A stretch of DNA of 19,853 nucleotides from JAAFIP01 sp043721235 (lineage in GTDB: Bacteria > Pseudomonadota > Gammaproteobacteria > Burkholderiales > Burkholderiaceae_C): the NCBI GenBank assembly GCA_043721235.1, contig JAYSRE010000229.1:1-19853 (forward strand), read 5' to 3'. The translations under genes were made by a program, and so were the position numbers. Below, in pieces: positions 1-7,135 of this stretch. Every line of letters starts with the position of its first letter. The stretch's first letter is position 1. The notes beneath the pieces are model-generated. The model ran no database searches and had not been told where the DNA came from. It saw only the letters and a list, made by a program, of their open reading frames with translations.

Positions 1-294
1 GCCTTTGGCCCCATAGCCTACCTGACTGACACCCGCCATGAGCCTACCGCCATGCTAGCGGCGCACCAGCGCGACATGCTGGCCACTGACGGCATAGCCA
101 CCGCGCTGGCCGAGCTAGACCCACGCAGCCGGCGCATTGTGCAAGAGCGTTGGCTTAAGGTTAACGACGACGGTTCAGGCGGCCTGACGCTGCACGACCT
201 GGCTGCCGAATATGAGATTAGCGCCGAACGGGTGCGCCAGATTGAAGTGGCGGCGATGAAAAAGATGAAGAAAACTCTGGCCGAGTTTGCCTAA
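1..294 (+). CDS. rpoH: RNA polymerase heat-shock sigma factor RpoH (sigma-32), 3' part
   Basis: The reading frame is open from the first base and ends at TAA 292-294, so the gene starts outside the window and only the last 97 codons are visible. The visible part covers the end of region 3 and region 4. It holds the segment ALAELDPRSRRIV, then a helix-turn-helix with LHDLAAEYEISAERVRQIE, the sigma region 4.2 element that reads the -35 box, and a basic tail (AAMKKMKKTL). This matches beta- and gammaproteobacterial RpoH, which directs RNA polymerase to heat-shock promoters in the cytoplasm. It converges on the sco gene, with only 9 bases between the two stop codons. I see no separate terminator between them. 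RpoH is clearly preferred over other sigma-70 family members because of the GIATALAELDPRSR and SAERVRQIE segments. Confidence 0.93.
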   Translation, partial: AFGPIAYLTDTRHEPTAMLAAHQRDMLATDGIATALAELDPRSRRIVQERWLKVNDDGSGGLTLHDLAAEYEISAERVRQIEVAAMKKMKKTLAEFA

Positions 295-302
295 CCGCCA
301 CT

Positions 303-319
303 GCTATTTCAAAAGTAGC
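303..319. repeat. 17-bp GCTA-N9-TAGC inverted repeat at the sco 3' end, possible head of the dispersed repeat
   Basis: The sequence GCTATTTCAAAAGTAGC has the same length and arm arrangement as the 17-bp head of the dispersed repeat described at 861-900 ([G/A]CTAT, 7 bases, ATAGC). It contains the sco stop codon. The downstream core of the repeat is absent, so this may be a coincidence or a truncated copy. Confidence 0.25.
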
Positions 320-906
320 TTGATATCGTCAGCCAGCGCGGCAGCCCCACTGCCGTAGCGGGTAAACAGGCGCACACGGCCTTGCGGGTCCAGCACGTAG
401 CTGCCAGCGGAGTGGTCCATGGTATAGCTGCCTTCAGTTCTGCCCTCTACTTTTTTGTAGTAGATCTTGAAATGCTTGGCGGTGGCGGCGGTTTCTTGCA
501 GTGTGCCGCGCAGCGCTAGAAAACTGGGGTCGAAATTTTCCATGTAGGCTTTGAGCACTTGGGGTGTATCCCGCTCAGGGTCAACGGTAATGAAGATGCC
601 CTGGAGCTTGTCACCGTCTTTGCCCAGCAGTTTCTTGACTTGGGCCAGCTCGGCCATGGAAGTGGGACATACATCAGGACACTGGGCAAAACCAAAGAAA
701 ACCACGACCGCTTTGCCTTTGAAATCGGCCATCGTGCGCAGCTTTCCAAACTGGTCTGTGAGTGAGAAATTTTGCGCGTAGTCAGCACCCGTCACATCCA
801 CACTTTTAAACGGTACTTGTGTCTCCGTGCACCCCGATATGACGAAAATAGTGGCTATCGCCCAAGTAAATGCTGCATAAGCAGCTATTTTTTTAATAGC
901 AATCAT
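304..906 (-). CDS. sco: Sco1/SenC-family copper chaperone lipoprotein for cytochrome oxidase
   Basis: This 200-residue protein belongs to the Sco1/SenC/PrrC family. These are membrane-anchored thioredoxin-fold proteins that bind copper and help to build the CuA site of cytochrome oxidase subunit II. The copper ligands are visible: CPDVC (C76 and C80) and the distal histidine H165 in MDHSAG. The N-terminus is a lipoprotein signal with the lipobox VISGC, which puts the lipidated cysteine at C26. I chose the ATG at 906; an upstream TTG at 921 would add five residues, and neither has a strong ribosome site. It is the last gene of the minus-strand ctaA-ctaB-sco series, 38 bases after ctaB. The stretch coding for residues 3-16 of the signal peptide is a copy of a dispersed repeat (861-900). 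Confidence 0.93.
   Translation of the reverse strand: MIAIKKIAAYAAFTWAIATIFVISGCTETQVPFKSVDVTGADYAQNFSLTDQFGKLRTMADFKGKAVVVFFGFAQCPDVCPTSMAELAQVKKLLGKDGDKLQGIFITVDPERDTPQVLKAYMENFDPSFLALRGTLQETAATAKHFKIYYKKVEGRTEGSYTMDHSAGSYVLDPQGRVRLFTRYGSGAAALADDIKLLLK
861..900 (-). repeat. Dispersed repeat, copy 1, inside the sco signal-peptide coding sequence
   Basis: Read on the minus strand, this is a 17-base head (GCTATTAAAAAAATAGC) running into GCTTATGCAGCATTT and CTTGGG. From ATAGC onward, 26 of 28 bases match copy 3 (18347-18386), 23 match copy 2 (11358-11397), and 21 match copy 4 (19011-19050). The head has inverted 5-base arms (GCTAT/ATAGC) around 7 bases, as in copy 2. Here it is translated in frame as the start of the Sco export signal. 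Confidence 0.75.
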
Positions 907-944
907 GTTTTCAACTTTCAAGATTTAGCAGGGGTGCAAAGCTG

Positions 945-1871
945 CTAAAAAACGTAATGGTCCACTAGCAGCGCAGCAAACAATACGCTTAGATGCACCA
1001 GTGAAAACCGAAAGGTTTTGCGGGCTAAAGCGTCGCTGTAGTTTTGCCAGAGTTTAATGCCGTAGTAGCAAAAACCCAGGCTCAGAACCACAGCCGCCGC
1101 CAGGTAAATCCACGAGCTCATACCGTAGGCAAAAGGCATCAGGCAGGCGGCAAACAAAACGATGGTGTAGAGCAAAATTTGCAGCCGGGTGAACTCATTG
1201 CCGTGGGTTACGGGCAGCATAGGCAAGCCGCTTTTGCGGTAGTCTTCTACCCGGTACAAGGCCAGAGCCCAAAAATGGGGCGGAGTCCACAAAAAAATGA
1301 TCAAAAACAAAATTAGGGCTTCGGGCGACACGCCGCCCGTCATGGCGGCCCAGCCCAGCACCGGCGGCATGGCCCCTGATGCGCCACCAATGACAATGTT
1401 TTGCGGTGTGAGCGGCTTCAAAATCACGGTGTAAACGACGGCGTAGCCAATAAAGGTGGCAAAAGTCAGCCACATGGTCAGTGGGTTCACGTACTTGTAC
1501 AGCAGCCACGAACCAGTGGCGCACAGCAGGGCCGAGAAAGTGCCCGTTTGCAGGTCGCTTATTTCGCCTTGGGCCGTGGGCCGCCAAGCGGTGCGGCGCA
1601 TTTTGGCATCAATGCCTTTTTCTACCAAACAGTTAAACGCCGCCGCCGCGCCTGAAACCAGCCATATGCCCAGACTGGCCACCAGCATGGTTTGCACTTC
1701 GGCCCAGCGCGGCACGCCCGGTACAGCCAGCACCATGCCAATAACCGCACAAAACACAATCAGCTGGATCACGCGTGGTTTGGTCAGGGCGTTGAACTGG
1801 GCTATTTTGCCCTTGCGCGGCGCCGTAAGCGGCAGCGTGATGGGCTGTGCTGTTGTGTTGGCCTTGCTCAT
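945..1871 (-). CDS. ctaB: Protoheme IX farnesyltransferase (heme O synthase) CtaB/CyoE
   Basis: This 308-residue membrane protein of the UbiA prenyltransferase superfamily attaches a farnesyl group to heme b to give heme O. It has about nine hydrophobic segments. The prenyl-diphosphate/metal motif reads NCLVEKGIDAKMRRT (N80 and D88). The second conserved region is LKPLTPQNIVIGGASGAMPP, followed by WTPPHFWALAL, which is characteristic of the CtaB branch. The frame is open further upstream, but that part overlaps ctaA and has no family similarity. I therefore use the ATG at 1871, whose first bases overlap the ctaA stop as ATGA. This points to translational coupling with CtaA, which uses the product heme O. 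Its length is normal for the family. Confidence 0.95.
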   Translation of the reverse strand: MSKANTTAQPITLPLTAPRKGKIAQFNALTKPRVIQLIVFCAVIGMVLAVPGVPRWAEVQTMLVASLGIWLVSGAAAAFNCLVEKGIDAKMRRTAWRPTAQGEISDLQTGTFSALLCATGSWLLYKYVNPLTMWLTFATFIGYAVVYTVILKPLTPQNIVIGGASGAMPPVLGWAAMTGGVSPEALILFLIIFLWTPPHFWALALYRVEDYRKSGLPMLPVTHGNEFTRLQILLYTIVLFAACLMPFAYGMSSWIYLAAAVVLSLGFCYYGIKLWQNYSDALARKTFRFSLVHLSVLFAALLVDHYVF

Positions 1872-3118
1872 CGCGTACTTCCGGAGAAGGTGTTGACCGA
1901 TGCGCTCACCTGGCCCATACCGTGCAGGCTGGAAGGTGCCACGCCAGAGCGGTCCAGCGTGTCGCTGGCGTACTGCCCAGCATGCGCCGTGGCCAACACG
2001 CCGGTTATCACAATCACTAAGCCTGCTGCGCCGCCCGTGTGCGAAACCGCAGCCAGTAGCGGCCAGCCCAACACCACATTGCTCAGGCCCGTTACCAGCT
2101 GCCAGAGCAGCAATGCAACTATCCACCATGCTGCTGTGCGCGCGGCGCTGTGCGCCGGGGAACTGCGCACCATCTTAAAAGCTGCCGCCCCCAGCACGGC
2201 AAAAAGTACAAAGGCAAACATCCGGTGCACGATGTGAATGGCGGTCAAGGCAGGCAGCGTCATATTGGCTCCTGCGCTGGTGAGCCCCAACGGGCGCCAC
2301 AGTTCAAAGCCTTCACTCAGGTGCATGGGCGGCACCCACTGGCCTTGGCACATGGGGAACTCGCTGCAGGCCAGCACTGCATAGTTGGTACTAACCCAGC
2401 CGCCCAGCGCAATTTGCAGCCACAGCAAGGCAAAACCTGCTGCCAGCCAGGCGCGCGCGCCTGAGGACAGGTTGGCAGCCGAGGTGTCGCTACTGAGCTC
2501 GTTGCCCAAGCGGTAGCGCGCAGCCTGCATTTGCAGCAATGCCAACAGCACCATGCCGCCCAGCAGGTGCATGGTGACAATGGCGGGAAACAGCTTCATG
2601 GTGACCGTGAGCGCACCAAAAACGCCCTGCAGGCACACCCACATCAAGGTTAGCGTGGCCAGCCAGGGCGATACGGCCAAACGGCGGTGTAATTGCTGTC
2701 GGTGCAGCCAAGCCATCAGCGTGATAACCAAAATAAGCACGCCTACGCCGCTGGCAGCGTAGCGGTGCACCATCTCGATCCAGGCTTTTTTCTGGGTCAC
2801 TGGGCCATGCGGCGTGGCCGCTTGCTCTGCGGCTATCTGCGCTTTGGCCCCCAATGGGCTGGCGCTGGCATAGCAACCTGGCCAGTCAGGGCAGCCTAAG
2901 CCAGAGTCAGTTAAGCGGGTAAAAGCGCCAAAAAGCACCAAGTCAAAGGTTAAAAACAAAGTTAGCAGGGTTAAAGCGCGCAGGCGTTGCGGCAAAGAAG
3001 CTTGGCGGTTGCGCAGCCAGACCCAGGTCAGGGGGCCTAGGGCTATCACCAAACCCAACAGCATCAGCTGCAGCGCAGGCGCAAAGTTGTACAGCGCTGG
3101 GGCTGGGGTCTCGGTCAT
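1868..3118 (-). CDS. ctaA: Heme A synthase CtaA (COX15 family)
   Basis: This 416-residue protein with about eight membrane segments oxidises the C8 methyl of heme O to the formyl group of heme A. The visible hallmarks are TDSGLGCPDWPGCYA in the first periplasmic loop, a second cysteine pair in ACSEFPMC, and four histidine-bearing helices (EMVHRYAA, TMHLLGG, IHIVHRMFAF, VSHTGG) that supply the heme ligands. The start at 3118 shares its A with the stop codon of the upstream Sco-like gene (TGATG), and the stop overlaps the ctaB start (ATGA). The three genes are therefore almost certainly one mRNA. The protein is somewhat longer than short bacterial CtaA proteins and fits the proteobacterial COX15-like type. 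Confidence 0.94.
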   Translation of the reverse strand: MTETPAPALYNFAPALQLMLLGLVIALGPLTWVWLRNRQASLPQRLRALTLLTLFLTFDLVLFGAFTRLTDSGLGCPDWPGCYASASPLGAKAQIAAEQAATPHGPVTQKKAWIEMVHRYAASGVGVLILVITLMAWLHRQQLHRRLAVSPWLATLTLMWVCLQGVFGALTVTMKLFPAIVTMHLLGGMVLLALLQMQAARYRLGNELSSDTSAANLSSGARAWLAAGFALLWLQIALGGWVSTNYAVLACSEFPMCQGQWVPPMHLSEGFELWRPLGLTSAGANMTLPALTAIHIVHRMFAFVLFAVLGAAAFKMVRSSPAHSAARTAAWWIVALLLWQLVTGLSNVVLGWPLLAAVSHTGGAAGLVIVITGVLATAHAGQYASDTLDRSGVAPSSLHGMGQVSASVNTFSGSTR

Positions 3119-3879
3119 CAGGGCTGCCCTGCTTTCTCGCGGCCTGCACGGTCCCAGCTGTTGGAGGCGCGCAGCAAGCGTTCAATGTCGCGCTTGGCTT
3201 TGGCGGGCTCAATGTCAGCGGGGAAGCGCATCATCCAGTTGCCTGCAGGGTCAACCAAGTACAAATGGTCGGCCAGCGCACGGCCAGGCGCAGGACTGAG
3301 CCATTGGGCTACCGCAGCCTCAGGCATGCGCAAGGCGTACGTGTCTAGCAGGGGGGCGTGCACTTGGGGCGCTAGCGCGGGGGCGATAGGCGCGTCGTCG
3401 GTAATGAGCCATATGCGGTCTAGGCGGTCTTTCTCCCGGCCTAGGCCTTCGCGCATTTGGCGTTGCAGGTAGATCTGCTTTTCGCACACCGCGCTACAAG
3501 CACCTGGCGCCACGCTGACCAGCAGCCATTGGCCTTTAAAGGTCGGCAACTTACTGGCTTTGCCGTCAAGTGCCGTCACAGGCACATCGGGCAGTGGCCG
3601 CGCAGGGTTGACCAGCTCGCCATAGTTACGCCTGCCTTCTGGCCGCACTATGTAAAAAGTAAAGTAAGAGGCTAACACTGGCGCTGCGCACACCAGCATC
3701 ACCAACAGCATTTTCCAGCGGCCGGACATTTGCCGCTGGGGCGTGGGTGCGCCGGGTGTGGGCAGGCCATGCACCGTCATGGTAAGCGGGGCATCGGGCG
3801 CTGTAGCACCGGCTTGGCCCGCTGGTGTACGGGCATTAGGGTTTTCGGCGGCGTGGGGCAATGAATTGGAACCAGACAT
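3118..3879 (-). CDS. Membrane-anchored Sco/thioredoxin-like protein of the cox cluster, function not established
   Basis: This protein has 253 residues. It has a Pro/Ala-rich cytoplasmic N-terminus, one membrane segment (about residues 56-77, KMLLVMLVCAAPVLASYFTF) and a periplasmic domain. That domain holds PGACSAVC with C128 and C132 in CxxxC spacing, the same spacing as Sco proteins, and later ADHLYLVDPAGNWMMRFP with H205. This resembles the DH...LDP region of Sco. From this I infer a Sco-like fold, perhaps metal or thiol handling in oxidase assembly; the exact role is unknown to me. A gene of this kind stands between SURF1 and ctaA in other proteobacterial cox clusters. The start at 3879 overlaps the SURF1 3' end by 44 bases. 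An ATG at 3780 is a possible shorter start; neither has a good ribosome site. Confidence 0.8.
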   Translation of the reverse strand: MSGSNSLPHAAENPNARTPAGQAGATAPDAPLTMTVHGLPTPGAPTPQRQMSGRWKMLLVMLVCAAPVLASYFTFYIVRPEGRRNYGELVNPARPLPDVPVTALDGKASKLPTFKGQWLLVSVAPGACSAVCEKQIYLQRQMREGLGREKDRLDRIWLITDDAPIAPALAPQVHAPLLDTYALRMPEAAVAQWLSPAPGRALADHLYLVDPAGNWMMRFPADIEPAKAKRDIERLLRASNSWDRAGREKAGQP

Positions 3880-4645
3880 AAAGAACTATTATCAGCCCGC
3901 AGAGGGCAAACCATTGAAAAGCATAGCCATAGTGTTTTGCGACACCTGCATCCACTTGCGGCCAATCGCGCAGCAAGCCGTCTGCAAGCGAGGGCTTGGC
4001 ATGCGCGGGCGCAGCTGATGAGCCTGAGGCCAGTTCAGATTGCAACACCGCCAGGGGCAGAAGACGCACTTTACTGCCAAAATCTACAATGGGTAGATTT
4101 TGCCTAATAGGCGATGCCCTTGCTGCCCCCGGTGCACTCTCGCTGGCGTCGCCTAGGGCGTACACACGCGATATGGCTTCAATCACCCTGCCCTGCACCA
4201 GCGCGCTACCTGGTGGCGTGGGCACATCGGGCAGGCGCATGCGGTCTTGCACATTGCGCGCAACCCAGCCGCGCTGCACCCATACAGCAGTGAGCCCATC
4301 TTCCAGTAACAACGGGGTTACTACATAAAACCCAGCGCGGCCCGCCATAAAGCGGTTGTCTAAGAAAAAAGTGTATTGCGCCAGCCAAGTACCGCGCAAG
4401 TCCACTTTGCGGTGCACGGATGCTGCGGCAAGCAGTGTGTTATTTGTAAGTGTTGGAAGCTTATCTTGCGCTTCGATACGGCTTGCCAAGATCTCTTTAC
4501 CAGCACCGCGCCGCAGCTGCCAAGTACCCAAGGCCGCTGTGGCTGCCATGCCCAGCATGGTCAACACCAAGAGCACCCAGCGCAGCTTAGCCATGCGCGT
4601 TGCTGCGGATTTTGGGCCACCAAGGGGCTGGGGGGGCAGGTTCAC
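3836..4645 (-). CDS. SURF1-family cytochrome oxidase assembly protein
   Basis: SURF1 (Shy1) proteins help to insert heme A into oxidase subunit I. The family pattern is two membrane helices around a periplasmic domain. Here the N-terminal helix (KLRWVLLVLTMLGMAATAAL) is followed by GTWQLRRGAGKE, and the C-terminal helix is preceded by HYGYAFQWFALC; both are SURF1 signatures. The middle contains RGTWLAQYTFFLDNR and VQRGWV, also typical. I chose the GTG at 4645 (about 269 residues) because an AAAGG stands upstream. Other options are a TTG at 4666, which would overlap the divergent gene, and an ATG at 4594. With the GTG, only 15 bases separate its start from that of the plus-strand DUF2909 gene, so promoters must lie inside coding sequence. 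Confidence 0.88.
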   Translation of the reverse strand: MNLPPQPLGGPKSAATRMAKLRWVLLVLTMLGMAATAALGTWQLRRGAGKEILASRIEAQDKLPTLTNNTLLAAASVHRKVDLRGTWLAQYTFFLDNRFMAGRAGFYVVTPLLLEDGLTAVWVQRGWVARNVQDRMRLPDVPTPPGSALVQGRVIEAISRVYALGDASESAPGAARASPIRQNLPIVDFGSKVRLLPLAVLQSELASGSSAAPAHAKPSLADGLLRDWPQVDAGVAKHYGYAFQWFALCGLIIVLYVWFQFIAPRRRKP

Positions 4646-4660
4646 AGGATAATCGCCTTT

Positions 4661-4927
4661 ATGCAATTTCTTATCGCCATCGCGTTTATCGCTATTCTTG
4701 CCAGTCTAGCTACGGCTCTGTTTTTTATGATGCGCCCAGGCGCTGACCCTGGTGCTGCTGCGCAGCCCCAAGGCGACGACACCACTTCGGGCGCAGCCCA
4801 GCGCAACAAAGGCATGGCCCGTGCACTGGCAGTACGGGTGGGGGTGTCGGTGGTGCTATTCATTTGCGTTTTATTGGCTTGGAAACTGGGCTACATTCAA
4901 CCGCATGGGCTACCTGCTGGAAAATAA
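4661..4927 (+). CDS. Small twin-transmembrane protein, DUF2909 type
   Basis: This 88-residue protein has two hydrophobic segments: residues 1-23 (MQFLIAIAFIAILASLATAL) and about 62-77 (VGVSVVLFICVLLAWKLGY). A polar linker with AAQRNKGMARALAVRVG joins them. It fits the DUF2909 (twin transmembrane protein) family, which is regularly found in proteobacterial cox clusters between subunit III and SURF1. Its function is unknown; a role in oxidase assembly is only inferred from position. AGGA about 11 bases upstream could be its ribosome site. It is the only plus-strand gene within the oxidase block and ends directly at a strong bidirectional terminator. Confidence 0.82.
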   Translation: MQFLIAIAFIAILASLATALFFMMRPGADPGAAAQPQGDDTTSGAAQRNKGMARALAVRVGVSVVLFICVLLAWKLGYIQPHGLPAGK

Positions 4928-4951
4928 AAAAAGCCGCTAAGCGGCTTTTTT
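4927..4951 (+). terminator. Bidirectional Rho-independent terminator between DUF2909 and ctaE
   Basis: The stem AGCCGC/GCGGCT with a 3-base loop (TAA) is flanked by a run of A on the left and six T on the right. It therefore works as a hairpin plus U-tract in both directions. It starts at the DUF2909 stop codon and lies about 115 bases downstream of the ctaE stop on the other strand. Confidence 0.9.
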
Positions 4952-5066
4952 ATGCACAGTACCTGCGAGCTACATGCCAGGGTACGTCCAGCGCAATGGA
5001 TACCATTGCAATAGTTCCCAGCCCAGTAATTCCCAGCGCTGTGATTGCGTGATGTGCAGGTTGTGC

Positions 5067-5948
5067 TTACAGCCAGTACACCAAAATGTACAAGCCCAAC
5101 CAAACCACATCGACAAAGTGCCAGTACCACGCTGCGCCCTCGAAGCCAAAATGCTTCTCGCTTGTAAAGTGGCCTTTTTGCAAACGCAGCGTGATGAACA
5201 GCAGCATCAACATGCCCACAAACACATGAAAACCGTGAAAACCCGTCAACATGAAAAAGGTGGAACCAAATATGCCAGAGGTTAACTTCAAGTTCAGGTC
5301 GTTGTAGGCATGGTAGTACTCGTAACCTTGTACAAACAAGAAAACCGTACCCAGTAAAACGGTAGCCCACATAAAACCAATTGTTTTAGCGCGTTTACCT
5401 GCTAACAAAGCGTGGTGGGCAATCGTGATAGTGACGCCCGAGGTCAGCAACAAGGCGGTGTTGATAGTAGGTAAAGGCCAAGGCCCCATGGTCTGAAACG
5501 GCTCCACAATACCGGCGGGCGAGGTGGTGGCGCCAGCCATCACGCTAGGCCAAGCGGCTTTAAAGTCAGGCCAAAGCAACGCATTTTCTAAGCTGCCCAG
5601 TGCTGGCACTGAGTGGGTACGCGCCCACCACAGTGCGGTAAAGAAGGCGCCGAAGAACATCACTTCAGAAAAAATAAACCAGCTCATGCTCCAGCGGTAC
5701 GACAGGTCAATCTTGTGACCATACAAGCCAGACTGGCTCTCTGCAATCGACTGCTTAAACCATACAAATAACACGGACAACCACCACACCATACCAAAAG
5801 CCAGCGAATAAGCACCCCAACCCGCCCCGTTAATCCACTGGCCCGCGCCTAGGATCACAAAGAACAAACCTATCGATGCCATCACCGGGTAGCTGGAAGG
5901 CGCGGGGACAAAATAGTACGGTGTGCCGCTGTGGCTAGCTGAACTCAT
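5067..5948 (-). CDS. ctaE: Cytochrome c oxidase subunit III
   Basis: Subunit III (293 residues, seven membrane helices) stabilises the proton-pumping core of the heme-copper oxidase. Family features include PYYFVPAPSSYPVMASIGLF at the N-terminus, MSWFIFSEVMFFGAFFTALWW, FFMLTGFHGFHVFVGMLML, and the C-terminal WYWHFVDVVWLGLYILVYWL. The start at 5948 has a good AGGAG ribosome site nine bases upstream. It follows the DUF2970 gene after a 98-base gap that carries a small tandem repeat, and it is followed by the bidirectional terminator, so it probably ends the structural-gene transcript. Its length is normal for the proteobacterial type with a long central loop. Confidence 0.96.
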   Translation of the reverse strand: MSSASHSGTPYYFVPAPSSYPVMASIGLFFVILGAGQWINGAGWGAYSLAFGMVWWLSVLFVWFKQSIAESQSGLYGHKIDLSYRWSMSWFIFSEVMFFGAFFTALWWARTHSVPALGSLENALLWPDFKAAWPSVMAGATTSPAGIVEPFQTMGPWPLPTINTALLLTSGVTITIAHHALLAGKRAKTIGFMWATVLLGTVFLFVQGYEYYHAYNDLNLKLTSGIFGSTFFMLTGFHGFHVFVGMLMLLFITLRLQKGHFTSEKHFGFEGAAWYWHFVDVVWLGLYILVYWL

Positions 5949-6046
5949 GGTTTTAAACTCCTACTCTCAATTTTACTGATTCAATTTTCAATCTGATGTG
6001 TGCCAAATTACGGGAAGTTATGGGAAGTTATGGGCTTGCCAGCTGC

Positions 6047-6262
6047 TCATTTAACCGCCACAACAACCCATTGCACAAAAAACACCAAACTCGCTACTAG
6101 CACGATCACAGCGCCCATGGCCACCACAATCAAATGCACAGGGTTAACTTTGTTTGCATCTTCTTGCAGTTCGCTGCCCTTGCGCAGACCTACAAAAGAC
6201 CATGCCACCGCCTTGATGGTACGCAGCCAAGCGCCTTTGCGCTGCAGCACATTCTCGCTCAT
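6047..6262 (-). CDS. DUF2970 small membrane protein of the cox operon
   Basis: This 71-residue protein has a basic N-terminal part containing TIKAVAWSFVGLRKGSELQED and a single C-terminal membrane helix (about 43-68, HLIVVAMGAVIVLVASLVFF). Both the sequence and the position just after ctaG match the DUF2970 family of beta- and gammaproteobacteria. Its start overlaps the ctaG stop by four bases (ATGA), so the two are translationally coupled. No biochemical function is known to me; an assembly or stability role for the oxidase is inferred from linkage only. Confidence 0.85.
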   Translation of the reverse strand: MSENVLQRKGAWLRTIKAVAWSFVGLRKGSELQEDANKVNPVHLIVVAMGAVIVLVASLVFFVQWVVVAVK

Positions 6263-6873
6263 ACAGGTGCCTTAGTACCAGACGCTTTTGCGGGCACTGC
6301 AAACGCTGCATTGGTGGCCGGTGCGGGAGGCGTTTTGCCGCCTACCTCAAAAAACGTGTACGACAGCGTGATGGTGGTCACGTCTTTGGACAATTTGGGG
6401 TCAATGACGAAGGCAACAGGCCAAGTTTTCTTTTCACCCGGCTCCAGGACGTACTGGTTAAAACAAAAACACTCTAACTTATTAAAATGCGCCGATACCT
6501 GTTTGGGCGCGTAGCTGGGTATCGCTTGCGCTGCCATACGGCGGTTTTGAATATTTTGAAACTCATACATGACCGTAGCCAACTCGCCAGGGTGCACTTG
6601 GATTGAGCGCTGCGCAGGTTTAAAGTCCCACGGCCCGCGCGAGTTAGCGTCAAACTCTACAGTGATGGTGCGGGTTTTATCGACTTGGGTGTTGGCCAAA
6701 ATCTTACTTTTGGCACCTGGAATGTCTTTTTCGCCCAGCGCCAATATGTTCACACCCGTCATTTTGCAAATGGCTTTGTAAATCGGCACCAAGGCATAAC
6801 CAAACGCAAACATGCCCAGTGTGACGATGGCCAGCTTACCCACCATTTTGATGTTTTCAGTTTTCAGAGGCAT
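6259..6873 (-). CDS. ctaG: Cytochrome c oxidase assembly protein CtaG (Cox11, CuB copper delivery)
   Basis: Cox11/CtaG is a membrane-anchored periplasmic copper protein that delivers copper to the CuB site of subunit I. This 204-residue protein has one N-terminal membrane helix (about 10-31) and then an immunoglobulin-like domain. The copper motif CFCF is present (C135 and C137), with the third conserved cysteine C36 just after the helix. Other conserved parts are QNIQNRRMAAQAIPSYAP, NKLECFCFNQ and PVAFVIDP. It lies between the small assembly protein gene (30-base gap) and DUF2970 (4-base overlap). Its length is normal. Confidence 0.95.
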   Translation of the reverse strand: MPLKTENIKMVGKLAIVTLGMFAFGYALVPIYKAICKMTGVNILALGEKDIPGAKSKILANTQVDKTRTITVEFDANSRGPWDFKPAQRSIQVHPGELATVMYEFQNIQNRRMAAQAIPSYAPKQVSAHFNKLECFCFNQYVLEPGEKKTWPVAFVIDPKLSKDVTTITLSYTFFEVGGKTPPAPATNAAFAVPAKASGTKAPV

Positions 6874-6903
6874 AACTAAATTGGCTTTGCTATTTGGGCT
6901 TGG

Positions 6904-7107
6904 CTATTTGGCGGCTGCTGTAGCAGGTGCAGCAGCTGGCAGCGTCGATGGAATGCCCATTGCCGCGCTGCCAGTCATCTTGGCAGGCGGTTTGGCGGCA
7001 CCAAAAAAAACCAAGCGCACCATAAAGCCGACGAAAAAAATCACTGCAATAGTGCCAAGAATCAGCCCTAACCGCAGGTTATTTTTACTTTGCTCAGGTG
7101 TCAACAT
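6904..7107 (-). CDS. Small single-TM cytochrome oxidase assembly protein
   Basis: This 67-residue protein starts MLTPEQSKNNLRLGLILGTI and has one membrane helix (about 13-35), followed by an Ala/Pro-rich tail. Short proteins that begin with TPEQ and a basic patch before a single helix occur between ctaD and ctaG in many Burkholderiales and are annotated as cytochrome oxidase small assembly proteins. The tail here looks longer than in the roughly 40-residue examples I recall. The role is inferred from position. It starts at an ATG 28 bases after the ctaD stop. Confidence 0.75.
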   Translation of the reverse strand: MLTPEQSKNNLRLGLILGTIAVIFFVGFMVRLVFFGAAKPPAKMTGSAAMGIPSTLPAAAPATAAAK

Positions 7108-7135
7108 GGTCGTATTTTTAGCTGGTTAGCGGTTT

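Noticed and set aside
1872..2129. N-terminal extension of ctaB up to 2129
   Set aside because: The extra residues are the out-of-frame 3' end of ctaA and have no heme O synthase character; the ATGA overlap start at 1871 is normal for coupled genes.
4993..5009. Palindrome GCAATGG-ATA-CCATTGC downstream of ctaE
   Set aside because: It has no T run and the strong terminator at 4927-4951 already serves ctaE; I see no further support for a function.
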